From Cryobacterium sp. Y57 (GTDB lineage Bacteria; Actinomycetota; Actinomycetes; Actinomycetales; Microbacteriaceae), in the NCBI RefSeq assembly GCF_002929505.1, contig NZ_PJJL01000068.1:62001-126000 (forward strand): a stretch of 64,000 nucleotides of DNA, given 5' to 3'. Positions 14,876-23,421 of this stretch are shown here, piece by piece; position 1 is the stretch's first letter; every line of letters starts with the position of its first letter. Position numbers and translations under genes: made by a program. The notes beneath the pieces are model-generated. The model saw only the letters and a list, made by a program, of their open reading frames with translations. It was not told the origin of the DNA and did no database searches.

Positions 14876-16153
14876 CTAGCGTTCGAGCGCTGGCACGCTT
14901 CTCGGGCGCACAATCAGCCAGAGCGCGAGAATGGAGATCACGGCGGTGACGCCCATGACGGATGCCATCGGTATCGCCGTGCCTACTCCGAGCAGTCCGA
15001 CAATCGGCGAGATCAGTCCGGCCACACCGAAGTTCGCGGCACCGAGCAACGACGCGGCGGTTCCAGCCTCGTGTCCGTGCGCGTTGAGCGCGATGACCTG
15101 AACACTCGGCAGGGTGAAGCCGCAGGCCGCGATGAAGAACCAGAGCGGCACCAGGGTACCCCATAGCCCCATGCCGCCGAGGTCGAGCAGCACGATCGCA
15201 CCGGCGGTGATCACCAGCACAACCGTGGAGACGGAAAGAATCCACTGCGGCCCGATGTTGGACCGGTGCATCAGGCGCGAACTCAGCTGCACCCCGGTGA
15301 CCACACCGAGGGAGTTGATGGCGAACAGCAGACCGTACTCCTGCGGACTGAACGCGTACACGTCCTGGAACAGAAACGGTGAGGCGGACAGGTAGGAGAA
15401 CAACCCGGTGAAGGTCATCGCCCCGATGATCGCGACGCCCACGAAGGTGCGGTCGCTCAGTACCGCTTTGTAGCGTTGGCCGAGGGTGCTGTGGCCCGTC
15501 GCGTTGCGTTCGCTTTCGGGCAGGGTTTCAACGATCCAGAAGGCGACGGCCAGAATCACGATGACGCCGTAGGCGGCCAGTACCCAGAAGATTCCCCGCC
15601 AGCTCATGACGAGCAGCAACTGCGAGCCGATCACCGGTGCCAGCACCGGCGCGAGGCCGCTGACCAGCGCGAGGCGGGACAGCATCTTGACGAGCGGCCT
15701 GCCGCCGAACAGGTCCCGCACCATGGCCATGGCAACGACGGCGCCGGCCGCGGCGCCGAAGCCCTGCAGCACGCGGAAGATGGCGAGCACGATGATGTCG
15801 TTCGACAGGGCGGCGCCGACACAGGCGAGAATGTGCACACCGGTAGCGAGCATGAGCGGGAGTCGCCGTCCGACCTTATCGCTCCAGGGACCTACGACCA
15901 GCTGTCCGAAACCGAAGCCGATCATGGTGCCGGTCAGGGTGAGCTGGATGACCGACGGCAGCACGCCGAATTCGTTTTCCAGGGTCGGAAAGGCCGGCAG
16001 ATACAGGTCGATGGTAAACGGGCCGAGCGCCGTGAGCGCCCCGAGAATGAGTATGTAGACGATGCGCTGGCGCCGAGTCAGTTTGTCCCCGGGATGCGCG
16101 GCGGTGGAGGCGAGTTGCGCGGCGCTAATCACGGGGATGCTGGCTGTAATCAC
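14876..16153 (-). CDS. Multidrug efflux MFS transporter, Bcr/CflA family
   Basis: Protein of 425 aa with twelve predicted membrane helices. The start of the fold is typical of the DHA1 Bcr/CflA group: ALGPFTIDLYLPAFPTLENEFG, then GQLVVGPWSDKVGRRLPLM (MFS motif A), FRVLQGFGAAAGAVVAMAMVRDLF (motif C region) and SWRGIFW. These proteins export drugs or small metabolites by proton antiport. It lies 23 bp downstream of the ROK regulator on the same strand and may be regulated by it or co-transcribed. Confidence 0.88.
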   Translation of the reverse strand: MITASIPVISAAQLASTAAHPGDKLTRRQRIVYILILGALTALGPFTIDLYLPAFPTLENEFGVLPSVIQLTLTGTMIGFGFGQLVVGPWSDKVGRRLPLMLATGVHILACVGAALSNDIIVLAIFRVLQGFGAAAGAVVAMAMVRDLFGGRPLVKMLSRLALVSGLAPVLAPVIGSQLLLVMSWRGIFWVLAAYGVIVILAVAFWIVETLPESERNATGHSTLGQRYKAVLSDRTFVGVAIIGAMTFTGLFSYLSASPFLFQDVYAFSPQEYGLLFAINSLGVVTGVQLSSRLMHRSNIGPQWILSVSTVVLVITAGAIVLLDLGGMGLWGTLVPLWFFIAACGFTLPSVQVIALNAHGHEAGTAASLLGAANFGVAGLISPIVGLLGVGTAIPMASVMGVTAVISILALWLIVRPRSVPALER

Positions 16154-16176
16154 GAAAACGGATGTCCTTGGCTGGT

Positions 16177-17454
16177 CTAGAGAGGCTGGATGGCGGCGGG
16201 CGGCGCGATTTCGGGCGACACGGCCGCAGTGGCACTTCCGGCCGCCCTTACGCTAAGCGAGGATAGACCCGAACTATTCCCGCTTTCGGACTGTGGATCG
16301 AGAAGCAGTGCTTCGAAGGCCAGCTCGGCGGCACCGATCAGGAGCAGGTTCGAGCCGAGAAGCGCGGGGGCGATCTGCACCTCGTCGAACGCAGTCCCCA
16401 GCGTCAGCGCGGCCACCGCGCTTATCAGGCGCCCCGGGTCGACCGCATAGAGCGCCCCGAGGAACCCGCCAAGCACCACGAGCTGCGGGTTGAGTATATT
16501 GACGGCGCCGGCTAAAGCCACGGCCAAAAAATCGAGCTGCCGGTTCACTTCGGCGCGGACCGCGGGCGCGGTGGAGGCGAGCAGTGCGCGTTCGAGGTCG
16601 TCGGCATCCGTTTTTCCGGCGGGCAGGCCGAGCACGTCAAGGAGCGCGCCGCGGGTGACCTCGGCTTCGAGAGTGCCGGCGATACCGGCCGAGTCGGTGC
16701 GGCAGCTCGCGCTCACCCTGGTGTGCCCGAATTCCCCCGCGTAGCCTGCCCGTCCGCCGGCCGCGACTTCCCCGACGACGAGGCCGCCACCGATGCCGCT
16801 CGAGCCGCCGTTGAGGTAGATGAGATCGGTCATTCCCTGCCCCGCTCCGAAATAGCGTTCCGCCGTGACGCCGAGGCTCGCGTCGTTGGCGGCCACGACG
16901 GGCAGACCGGTGACCTCGGCGAGCAGGTCGCAGAGTGGTTCGTCGACCCAGCCGAGATGTGGAGCGTTGCGAACCAGGCCGTCGTGTGCGCGCACCAGGC
17001 CCGGCACGGCCACCCCCATTCCGATAATGGAATACTCTCCGAGCTCGCGCCGCAGGTCGGTGACGATACTCGCCGTGATAGCGACCGCTTCGGCGACCGT
17101 TGGCGTGGTTGGCGTGGCGACGCGGATGCTCCGGTGCACGACGCCGCTGAGGGCGACGACTCCCACGGTGATCGCGTCGATTTCAGGATTCACCGCAATG
17201 GCCACAACGCGGTCGCTCGCCGCCACGATCGGGCTCGGGCGTCCGGCAAGTTTGGTGGGGTCGGGCGTGCGTTCCTCGACCAGGCCGCGTTCGACCAACT
17301 CTGCGACCAGCGCGCCGATGGTCGACCGGTTCAAACCGGTCAGGCGGGTCAACTGGGCCCGCGACGCCGCGCCACCGCGGTGTACGAGGCGCAGAATGAT
17401 CGATAGGTTGTGCCTGCGCACATCGTCATGGTTACTACCCTGCATGGCGTCCAC
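16177..17454 (-). CDS. ROK-family transcriptional regulator (NagC/XylR type)
   Basis: Protein of 425 aa. An N-terminal winged helix (VRRHNLSIILRLVHRGGAASRAQLTRLTGLNRSTIGALVAEL) is followed by a ROK sugar-kinase-like domain (IGMGVAVPGLV, GGSSGIGGGLVVGE, GYAGEFGHTRV). The usual ROK zinc motif CxCGxxGC is degenerate here (only the first Cys of SCRTDSAGIAGT remains), so zinc binding is doubtful. A GTG at 17454 or an ATG at 17445 could be the start. It is divergent from the aldo/keto reductase gene with about 135 bp between, so that gene and the exporter downstream are candidate targets; the ligand is probably a sugar. Confidence 0.85.
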   Translation of the reverse strand: MDAMQGSNHDDVRRHNLSIILRLVHRGGAASRAQLTRLTGLNRSTIGALVAELVERGLVEERTPDPTKLAGRPSPIVAASDRVVAIAVNPEIDAITVGVVALSGVVHRSIRVATPTTPTVAEAVAITASIVTDLRRELGEYSIIGMGVAVPGLVRAHDGLVRNAPHLGWVDEPLCDLLAEVTGLPVVAANDASLGVTAERYFGAGQGMTDLIYLNGGSSGIGGGLVVGEVAAGGRAGYAGEFGHTRVSASCRTDSAGIAGTLEAEVTRGALLDVLGLPAGKTDADDLERALLASTAPAVRAEVNRQLDFLAVALAGAVNILNPQLVVLGGFLGALYAVDPGRLISAVAALTLGTAFDEVQIAPALLGSNLLLIGAAELAFEALLLDPQSESGNSSGLSSLSVRAAGSATAAVSPEIAPPAAIQPL

Positions 17455-17589
17455 TGCTCTCGGCTTCCCGCTCGCTTTTTCGGTCAGAAGTCAGGTTACT
17501 GCGCCAGATGAGCTCGATGGATGATACGTTGCCAATGTCAACAAATCATCGAGGGCGCTGGCAGACACGAGGCGCCAGACAGGGACGTC

Positions 17590-18594
17590 ATGGAGTTTCG
17601 ATATCTTGGCAACAGTGGATTGAAAGTTTCAGAGATTACCTACGGCAACTGGCTCACCCACGGGTCTCAGATCGAGAATGACACCGCGACGGCCTGCGTA
17701 CGCGCGGCCCTCGACGCCGGCATCAGCTCGTTCGACACCGCTGACGTCTACGCGAACACCATCGCCGAACAGGTATTGGGCGATGCCCTGCGCGGTGAAC
17801 GCCGCCAGTCCCTCGAAATCTTCACCAAGGTCTTCGGCCCGACCGGTCCCAAGGGACACAACGACACCGGCCTCTCCCGGAAGCACATCCTCGAGTCGAT
17901 CGATGGCTCGCTCACGCGCCTGCAAACGGAGTACGTCGACCTCTATCAGGCGCACCGGTATGACGTGGAAACCCCGCTCGAGGAGACGATGCAGGCCTTT
18001 GCCGACGTCGTACGCCAGGGCAAAGCCCTGTACATCGGAGTGAGCGAGTGGAACGCCGAGCAGTTGCGCGCCGGCCACGCCCTCGCCACTGACCTGGGCA
18101 TTCAGCTCATCTCCAACCAGCCGCAGTACTCGATGCTGTGGCGGGTGATTGAATCCGAAGTGGTTCCGGCCTCCGAAGAACTCGGCGTCTCGCAGATTGT
18201 CTGGTCCCCTGTGGCTCAGGGCGTGCTCACCGGCAAGTATCTGCCGGGTCAAGCGCCCCTGAAAGGCAGCCGGGCAACGGATGCCCAGGGCGGCGCCAAC
18301 ATGATCAAGCGTTGGATGGATGAGCCGGTGCTCACCGGCGTGCAGAAATTGCGCCCGATCGCCGACGGGCTCGGACTGAGCATGGCGCAACTCGCGCTCG
18401 CCTGGGTGCTGGCGAATAAGAACGTTGCATCCGCCATCATGGGCGCCTCCCGTCCCGAGCAGGTCGCCGACAACGCGAAGGCCGCCGGTGTGCACCTTGA
18501 CGCTGACGTGCTGGCAAGGATCGATGCGGCCGTTGGCGACCTGGCCGAGTTCGACCCGCGCAAGACGACCTCGCCGGAGCAGCGCGAGGTGTGA
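17590..18594 (+). CDS. Aldo/keto reductase (potassium-channel beta-subunit-like group)
   Basis: Protein of 334 aa, cytoplasmic NADPH-dependent oxidoreductase fold. The catalytic tetrad is visible: Asp and Tyr in SSFDTADVYANT, Lys in EIFTKVFG, and His in DLYQAHRYD. The N-terminus MEFRYLGNSGLKVSEITYG is the standard form, so the ATG at 17590 (AGGGA upstream) is preferred over the open frame reaching 17521. The cofactor-loop region is seen in IMGASRPEQVADN. The substrate is unknown. The sugar-epimerase-like dehydrogenase follows after 37 bp, so both may process the same sugar aldehyde or ketone. Confidence 0.88.
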   Translation: MEFRYLGNSGLKVSEITYGNWLTHGSQIENDTATACVRAALDAGISSFDTADVYANTIAEQVLGDALRGERRQSLEIFTKVFGPTGPKGHNDTGLSRKHILESIDGSLTRLQTEYVDLYQAHRYDVETPLEETMQAFADVVRQGKALYIGVSEWNAEQLRAGHALATDLGIQLISNQPQYSMLWRVIESEVVPASEELGVSQIVWSPVAQGVLTGKYLPGQAPLKGSRATDAQGGANMIKRWMDEPVLTGVQKLRPIADGLGLSMAQLALAWVLANKNVASAIMGASRPEQVADNAKAAGVHLDADVLARIDAAVGDLAEFDPRKTTSPEQREV

Positions 18595-18631
18595 GCCAGC
18601 CGCATCCGCTTTTGAAACTTAAGGAGTATTC

Positions 18632-19477
18632 ATGAGAATTGCCGTCACCGGTGGTAGTGGCAAGCTCGGCCGTAGCGTGGTTGCACGCCTGGCCGGCGAG
18701 GGGCACGAGGTCACCAATCTCGACCAGTCGGGACTTCGCGGTTCCGGATTCACCCAGATCGACCTGACTGATTATGGCCAGGTCATCGACGTGATGTTCG
18801 GCATCGACGACCGCACAGATGGGTTTGACGCACTCGTACATCTGGGCGCCATACCGGCCCCTGGCCTTCTGCCCGACGTGGCCACGTTCCACAACAACAT
18901 GCTCGCGACCTTCAATGTGTTTCAGGCGGCGCGGCGGGCGGGCATCAAGCGCATCGTCTATGCCTCGAGTGAGACGACCCTGGGTCTGCCATTCGACATC
19001 GACCCGCCCTACATCCCCGTTGACGAGGAGTACCCGGCCCGGCCGGAGAGCACGTATTCCCTGGTCAAGCACCTCGAGGAACAGATGGCTATCCAGCTCG
19101 TGCGCTGGGATCCGCAGCTGAGCATCACGGCGCTGCGCTTCTCCAATGTGATGGACGAAGATGACTATGCGGCATTCCCCGCCTTCAACGATGACGCCAC
19201 CCTGCGCAAGTGGAACCTGTGGGGCTACATCGACGGTCGCGACGGCGCCCAGGCCGTACTGCGCGCGCTCGAACAGGCCCAGCCGGGTTTCGAGACGTTC
19301 ATCATCGCCGCCGCCGACACGGTGATGAGCCGGTCGAGCGCGAGCCTGGCCGCCGAGGTCTTCCCGAACGTCACCGTGACGAAGACGGTGGGCGAACACG
19401 AGACCCTGCTGTCGATCGACAAGGCGAAGCGGATGCTCGGCTTCGCCCCCGAGCACAGCTGGCGCGACCACGTGTAG
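18632..19477 (+). CDS. NAD(P)-dependent epimerase/dehydratase (extended SDR)
   Basis: Protein of 281 aa with the dinucleotide-binding motif TGGSGKLGRSVVARL at the N-terminus, the SDR active-site YSLVK, and the serine region YASSETTLG. Length and pattern resemble uronate-dehydrogenase-like and related short epimerases, but specificity cannot be fixed. The ATG is preceded by TTAAGGAG with ideal spacing. It is the second gene of a pair with the aldo/keto reductase. It converges on the Gfo/Idh/MocA gene at 19500, with 22 bp between. Confidence 0.8.
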   Translation: MRIAVTGGSGKLGRSVVARLAGEGHEVTNLDQSGLRGSGFTQIDLTDYGQVIDVMFGIDDRTDGFDALVHLGAIPAPGLLPDVATFHNNMLATFNVFQAARRAGIKRIVYASSETTLGLPFDIDPPYIPVDEEYPARPESTYSLVKHLEEQMAIQLVRWDPQLSITALRFSNVMDEDDYAAFPAFNDDATLRKWNLWGYIDGRDGAQAVLRALEQAQPGFETFIIAAADTVMSRSSASLAAEVFPNVTVTKTVGEHETLLSIDKAKRMLGFAPEHSWRDHV

Positions 19478-19499
19478 GTAGCCACGGCAGCAACGCCAC

Positions 19500-20597
19500 C
19501 TACCAGTTGCTGGGCACAGCGCCTTCGGGAACGAGATCCGGCCGCTCGACCGTGCTGGCCAACTCAATGACCGTGTGGTCGTGGCCAGCCCGCACTATGG
19601 CGTCCATGATCTCCAAGACGTGAAAAGCCAACTCAGCCGAGGCTCGGTGCGGACGATCGGTCGCGATCGCCCGCGCCATGTCGGCGAGCCCATATCCGCG
19701 CCCGGCTTCCGCATATCCGGCTTCGGCCGGAACCTCGCGCCAGGTTCGGTCGTCGCTCGTGAAGAGCTCAGTCACATCGCTGAACCGGTTCGGGTCCGGT
19801 ACAGCGATCGTGCCGAGGGTGCCGTAGATCTCGATGCGCGGCAGCCGGGCCGCCCACACATCGAAACTCATCATGACGGTCGAAGTGACGCCGGAGGCGT
19901 GCTCCAGCAGCGCAGACACGTGAGTGTCGACATCCACTGAAATACTCGTGCCTTCAAGCGGCCCGGTCGCGACTGTGCGCTCCCGCCCGGAGCGCCCGAC
20001 GCTGCCCGACACGCGCACGACCGGTCCGAGCAGGGTGACCAGGGCGCTCAGGTAGTACGGTCCCATATCAAACAACGGCCCGCCACCCGCCGAATAGTAG
20101 AACTGCGGGGCCGGGTGCCAGAGCTCATGCCCCGGCGCGGTCCAGAAAGCCGATGCCGCCACCGGCGTTCCGATGCGGCCACCGTCGAGCAGTGAACGGG
20201 CGGTCTGCACGCCCGTGCCCAGCACGGTGTCGGGAGCCGATCCCACCCGCAGCCCGCGTTCGTCGGCGAGCTTGAGCACCGGGGCAGCTTCGTCGGGATT
20301 GAGCGCCAGGGGCTTTTCCCCGTAGACGTGCTTGCCGGCGGCCAGCGCTCGCAAGGCGACCGCTGCATGGGCCGCGGGAATGGTGAGGTTGAGCACCGCG
20401 TCCACCTCGGGCGAGGCGATCAACTCGTCGACCGTCAACGCCAGAACGCCCTGCTCGGCGGCGACGGCTGTGGCCCTGGCTACATCCAGGTCGGCGACGG
20501 CCACGAGTTTCAGGCCAGGAAGCTTGGGAAACTCGGCGAAATACTGCTCGCTGATCTTTCCGACGCCGATAATTCCTATTCTCAACGGGCCGCCCAT
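19500..20597 (-). CDS. Gfo/Idh/MocA-family oxidoreductase
   Basis: Protein of 365 aa. The N-terminal Rossmann domain begins LRIGIIGVGKISEQYF; the catalytic/NAD EKP motif is GEKPLAL; the C-terminal alpha/beta domain contains GGGPLFDMGPYYLSAL, with the His/Asp catalytic site region. Family members oxidise or reduce sugars and cyclitols, often at C3. The start overlaps the end of the ThuA gene by 16 bp, so the two are co-translated. ThuA/ThuB pairs, with a Gfo/Idh/MocA ThuB, act in disaccharide catabolism via 3-keto sugars in rhizobia, which suggests a similar role here. Confidence 0.85.
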   Translation of the reverse strand: MGGPLRIGIIGVGKISEQYFAEFPKLPGLKLVAVADLDVARATAVAAEQGVLALTVDELIASPEVDAVLNLTIPAAHAAVALRALAAGKHVYGEKPLALNPDEAAPVLKLADERGLRVGSAPDTVLGTGVQTARSLLDGGRIGTPVAASAFWTAPGHELWHPAPQFYYSAGGGPLFDMGPYYLSALVTLLGPVVRVSGSVGRSGRERTVATGPLEGTSISVDVDTHVSALLEHASGVTSTVMMSFDVWAARLPRIEIYGTLGTIAVPDPNRFSDVTELFTSDDRTWREVPAEAGYAEAGRGYGLADMARAIATDRPHRASAELAFHVLEIMDAIVRAGHDHTVIELASTVERPDLVPEGAVPSNW

Positions 20598-21301
20598 AGC
20601 AATCCCCTCTCAATCATCGTGCGCACGCTGGAGTTCTGCAGGATGTCGACCCGGTGCCCGGGCGTTGAGACGAAGATGCGCCCCTGCCCCCACTGCCGGG
20701 TCCAGACGGCCGGCGACGTGATCGGACGGTGCCACGGGTCCCATGGGCGCACGGCCTGCGTCGTCGTGGCCAGCACATCGTTGTAGTCGTCGTGCAATAC
20801 CCAGTACTGCTCGCTAATGAGGTCGAAATCCTCGATGCCTTGGGTAATCGGATGATCTGCGGCCGCCGGCAGCATATTGATACGGTACGGAACGTAGTTG
20901 TCTGACTGTTCCCCGATGCGCTCGGCGGGCGCCTTACCGGGGTGCGCGGCGAATTGCCCGCCGATCAGCTGGAGGTAGTCCACGTTATTGCGGTAGGAGT
21001 CGGCGATGCCACCGTGCCAGCCGGCGAGGCCCGTGCCGTTCTCGATAGCCGTGCGCAACCCCAGGAATTCGTCCTTCTCGATCGTGGTCATGGTGTTGGT
21101 CTGCACCACGAGGTCGACATTCGTCATGTAGTCGGCATCGGCGTACGGCGCCGGTGATTCTTCGACACGCACCGTGAAGCCGTTCTCCTCCAGGAAAGGA
21201 ATGAACAGAGCTGTCGTCTCGACGGGCTGGTGGCCGTCCCATCCTCCGCGCACGACGAGTGCATGGCGAAGAGCGGATGCTGCGGGGTTTGTGGTGGTCA
21301 T
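20582..21301 (-). CDS. ThuA-like domain protein
   Basis: Protein of 239 aa with a class-I glutamine-amidotransferase-like fold, as in ThuA (trehalose utilisation): ALVVRGGWDGHQP, VDLVVQTNTMTTIEKDEFLGLRTAIENGTGLAGWHGGIADSY, HPITQGIEDFDLISEQYWVLHDD. The GWHGG segment is the most conserved part. The ATG is preceded by GAAGGA. It forms a unit with the Gfo/Idh/MocA gene that overlaps its 3' end, and lies 153 bp downstream of a decayed Gfo/Idh/MocA gene of the same orientation. The substrate is likely a disaccharide or its keto derivative. Confidence 0.8.
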   Translation of the reverse strand: MTTTNPAASALRHALVVRGGWDGHQPVETTALFIPFLEENGFTVRVEESPAPYADADYMTNVDLVVQTNTMTTIEKDEFLGLRTAIENGTGLAGWHGGIADSYRNNVDYLQLIGGQFAAHPGKAPAERIGEQSDNYVPYRINMLPAAADHPITQGIEDFDLISEQYWVLHDDYNDVLATTTQAVRPWDPWHRPITSPAVWTRQWGQGRIFVSTPGHRVDILQNSSVRTMIERGLLWAAR

Positions 21302-21454
21302 GAAAATCCTTCCAGGGTTTGCACAAATGAGGTGTTATTCGCTGAATCCTGCCGTCGTTCCATTGAGCAACTGTCGACGACCGAGCACGTGAAGAACAAA
21401 GATGGACAACGTCGATAGCGTGATAAGGCGCCTCTGCTTCCTTACCCTTGACGA

Positions 21455-22110
21455 TTAGGAGGTAATGGTCCAGGCGCTGCCTTTTTCGGCGCTGTTCTTG
21501 ATCGCGTCGAGCACACGTTGCACCTGGAGGCCGTCGGCGAACGACGGTTCGGGGCGCAGGCTCCGCAATGTCGAACACCAGATCGCGAACCTGGTGAGAG
21601 AACGGGTGCTCGTAGCCGATGGTGTGGCCGGTTGGCCACCAGGCTGACAGGTACGCATGCTCCAGCTCTGTCACCAGAATGCGGCGAAAGCCACGCAGGT
21701 CGGCTAAGTCGGTCACGTCGTAGAAATCGAGCTCGTTCATGCGCTCGAGGTCGAAGGCCAGCGCTCCTTGGGATCCGCTGATTTCGATGTGGAAGGCGTT
21801 CTTGCGGCCGGTGGCGAAACGCGTGGCCTCGAAGGTGCCCAGCCCGCCGCCGGTCAGTCGCGCCGCGAACAGGGCCAATGTCGATCAGATCGATGTCGGG
21901 ATTGTCCACGACTCGTCGCCAGTCGGTTTCGACGTGTGCCCAACCGAACTTCTGCGCCGCGGCGGCTGTACGGCCGGTGTGCCTGCCGACGATCGTGTGC
22001 ATTCTCGGTTCAAGGGGTGAATCGAAGAACCGTGAAGCCACTCGCCACGCCTTCGGGTGGGCCGCACCCCTGAATCCGTAGCCGATCATCGCAACGTTCA
22101 GGCGGGGCAT
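21455..22110 (-). pseudogene. Decayed Gfo/Idh/MocA oxidoreductase gene (internal deletion plus frameshift)
   Basis: The first ~77 codons give an intact Rossmann start (MPRLNVAMIGYGFRGAAHPKAW, then DWRRVVDNPDIDLIDIG). At about 21876-21885 the frame jumps to a sequence from deep in the family's C-terminal half (ALFAARLTGGGLGTFEATRFATGRKN, then HIEISGSQGALAFDLERMNELDF). The whole EKP region (roughly 100-150 codons) is missing. A second shift near 21560-21590 leads to LRPEPSFADGLQVQRVLDAI and the natural end (WTITS, stop at 21455). The original was probably a ~390-aa partner of the ThuA cluster. Start and ribosome site are intact, so the loss may be recent. Confidence 0.85.
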
Positions 22111-22203
22111 CCGGTGACTCCTTCGTCGGCGGGCCAGTCTGAGCTAGCCGCTACCCAACGCTATAGGTGTCGCAATAAATTACGCAACATGTAAGTTAAT
22201 TAT

Positions 22204-22221
22204 CAGAAACTTTCGCAGTTT
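22204..22221. promoter_or_regulatory. Candidate LacI-type operator (GAAACTTTCG core) upstream of the Gfo/ThuA cluster
   Basis: AAACT, spacer TTCGC, AGTTT forms an inverted repeat at 22207-22221, next to the stop of the upstream LacI gene and about 100 bp before the Gfo/ThuA cluster. On the reverse strand it contains CGAAAGTTT, which also occurs at the palindrome before the paralogous LacI gene at 48952. It probably is the site for the regulator at 22220-23251. Confidence 0.45.
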
Positions 22222-23251
22222 AATTACCGCACGCCGCCGTACTAGCCCGCTGCACGAGGTTGACCGCAAGATCGAGCCTGATGTTCTCGGTGTGCCGGTC
22301 GGTGCGCAGTTTGAGTACGAGTCTGGTCGCCTCCTCCGCCATTTCGACGAGCGGCTGGCGCACGGTAGTCAAGGCAGGATCGACCCATTGGGCCACGGGG
22401 AGGTCGTCGTATCCTACGACCGAAAGATCGCGTGGAATCTGCAGATCCAGCGCCCGCGCTGCCTCGTAGAGCCCGATCGCCTGTAGATCACTGCCGGCGA
22501 AGATGGCGGTCGGGCGGTCCGGGCGCGCCAGCAGCTCGCGCCCGAGGCTCACTCCAAGCTCGCGGTGAAAGTCGCCGGTCTTGACGAGGCTGGCGTCAAA
22601 CGGGATGACGGCCGCCTCAAGCGCCGACCGGTAGCCCGAAAGGCGAGCTAGCGAACACAGCATGTCCTCTGGGCCGGTAATGATGCCGATACGGCGGTGC
22701 CCGAGCTCGATCAGGTGCCGGGTGGCCAACAGCCCGCCCGACCAGTTGGCCGAGCCGATGGATGGCACGTCCGTGGCCGGGTCTCCGGCCGGGTCCACCA
22801 CGACGAAGGGAATGTTGCGCGTGTTCAGCTCACGCTTGTGGTCAGCTGACAAATCGGAGAAGACCAGAATCACCCCGAGTGGTTGACGCTGCAACACGCC
22901 CTTGATCCAGTCTGGCGCGGGCGAGTGGCGGTCGCCGCTCTCGGTGAGAATGACGCTCAGGCCGTTCTGCCGCGCGACCCGCTCGACGCCCCGAATGATT
23001 TCGAGCGACCAGATACTGCCTATGTCGCTAAAGACCAGCTCGATCAGGGTGCTTTTCGAGTGCTCGGATCCGCGCCGACTGTACCCGGAGGAAACCAACA
23101 GCGCCTCCACCCGCACTCGGGTCGCTTTCGATACACCGGTTCGAGCATTGAGCACCTTGGAGACCGTCGACATTGACACGGATGCGTCGTGAGCAATTTG
23201 GGCCAGGGTGGCCCGGCCATTTTCTCGGTCGAGAAATGTTTCCTGAGTCAT
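22220..23251 (-). CDS. LacI-family transcriptional regulator
   Basis: Protein of 343 aa: LacI helix-turn-helix and hinge (ATLAQIAHDASVSMSTVSKVLNARTGVSKATRVRVEALL), then a periplasmic-binding-protein-like sensor domain (STLIELVFSDIGSIWSLEIIRGVERVA, GVILVFSDLSADHKRELNTRNIPFVVVDPAG, FAGSDLQAIGLYEAARALDL, LSVVGYDDLPVAQWVDPALTTVRQP). It is a clear paralogue of the LacI protein at 48952-49995, with matching signatures such as LIELVF, SIEIIRGVERA-type helix, GYDDLP and LTT. Downstream on the same strand lie the decayed oxidoreductase and the ThuA/Gfo pair, the likely targets. Confidence 0.9.
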   Translation of the reverse strand: MTQETFLDRENGRATLAQIAHDASVSMSTVSKVLNARTGVSKATRVRVEALLVSSGYSRRGSEHSKSTLIELVFSDIGSIWSLEIIRGVERVARQNGLSVILTESGDRHSPAPDWIKGVLQRQPLGVILVFSDLSADHKRELNTRNIPFVVVDPAGDPATDVPSIGSANWSGGLLATRHLIELGHRRIGIITGPEDMLCSLARLSGYRSALEAAVIPFDASLVKTGDFHRELGVSLGRELLARPDRPTAIFAGSDLQAIGLYEAARALDLQIPRDLSVVGYDDLPVAQWVDPALTTVRQPLVEMAEEATRLVLKLRTDRHTENIRLDLAVNLVQRASTAACGN

Positions 23252-23421
23252 AGTGCCAACTCTAATCAGTGGGTCGAGCGGCTTCGCCAGAGGAGTGCCC
23301 GAGCCGTCGACTTGGCCTCTAATTACTTTCTACTCCATAGCGACACATTTATTGCTGGCTAGCCCGACAAAGAAGAACTGGCATTTTCGGCAGCCACCGC
23401 CCACACCGTTCTGTCGCATGC

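Noticed and set aside
22172-22187. TTAC...GTAA inverted repeat near the Gfo/ThuA promoter
   Set aside because: Arms of only four bases in an AT-rich stretch; the 22207-22221 site is better supported.
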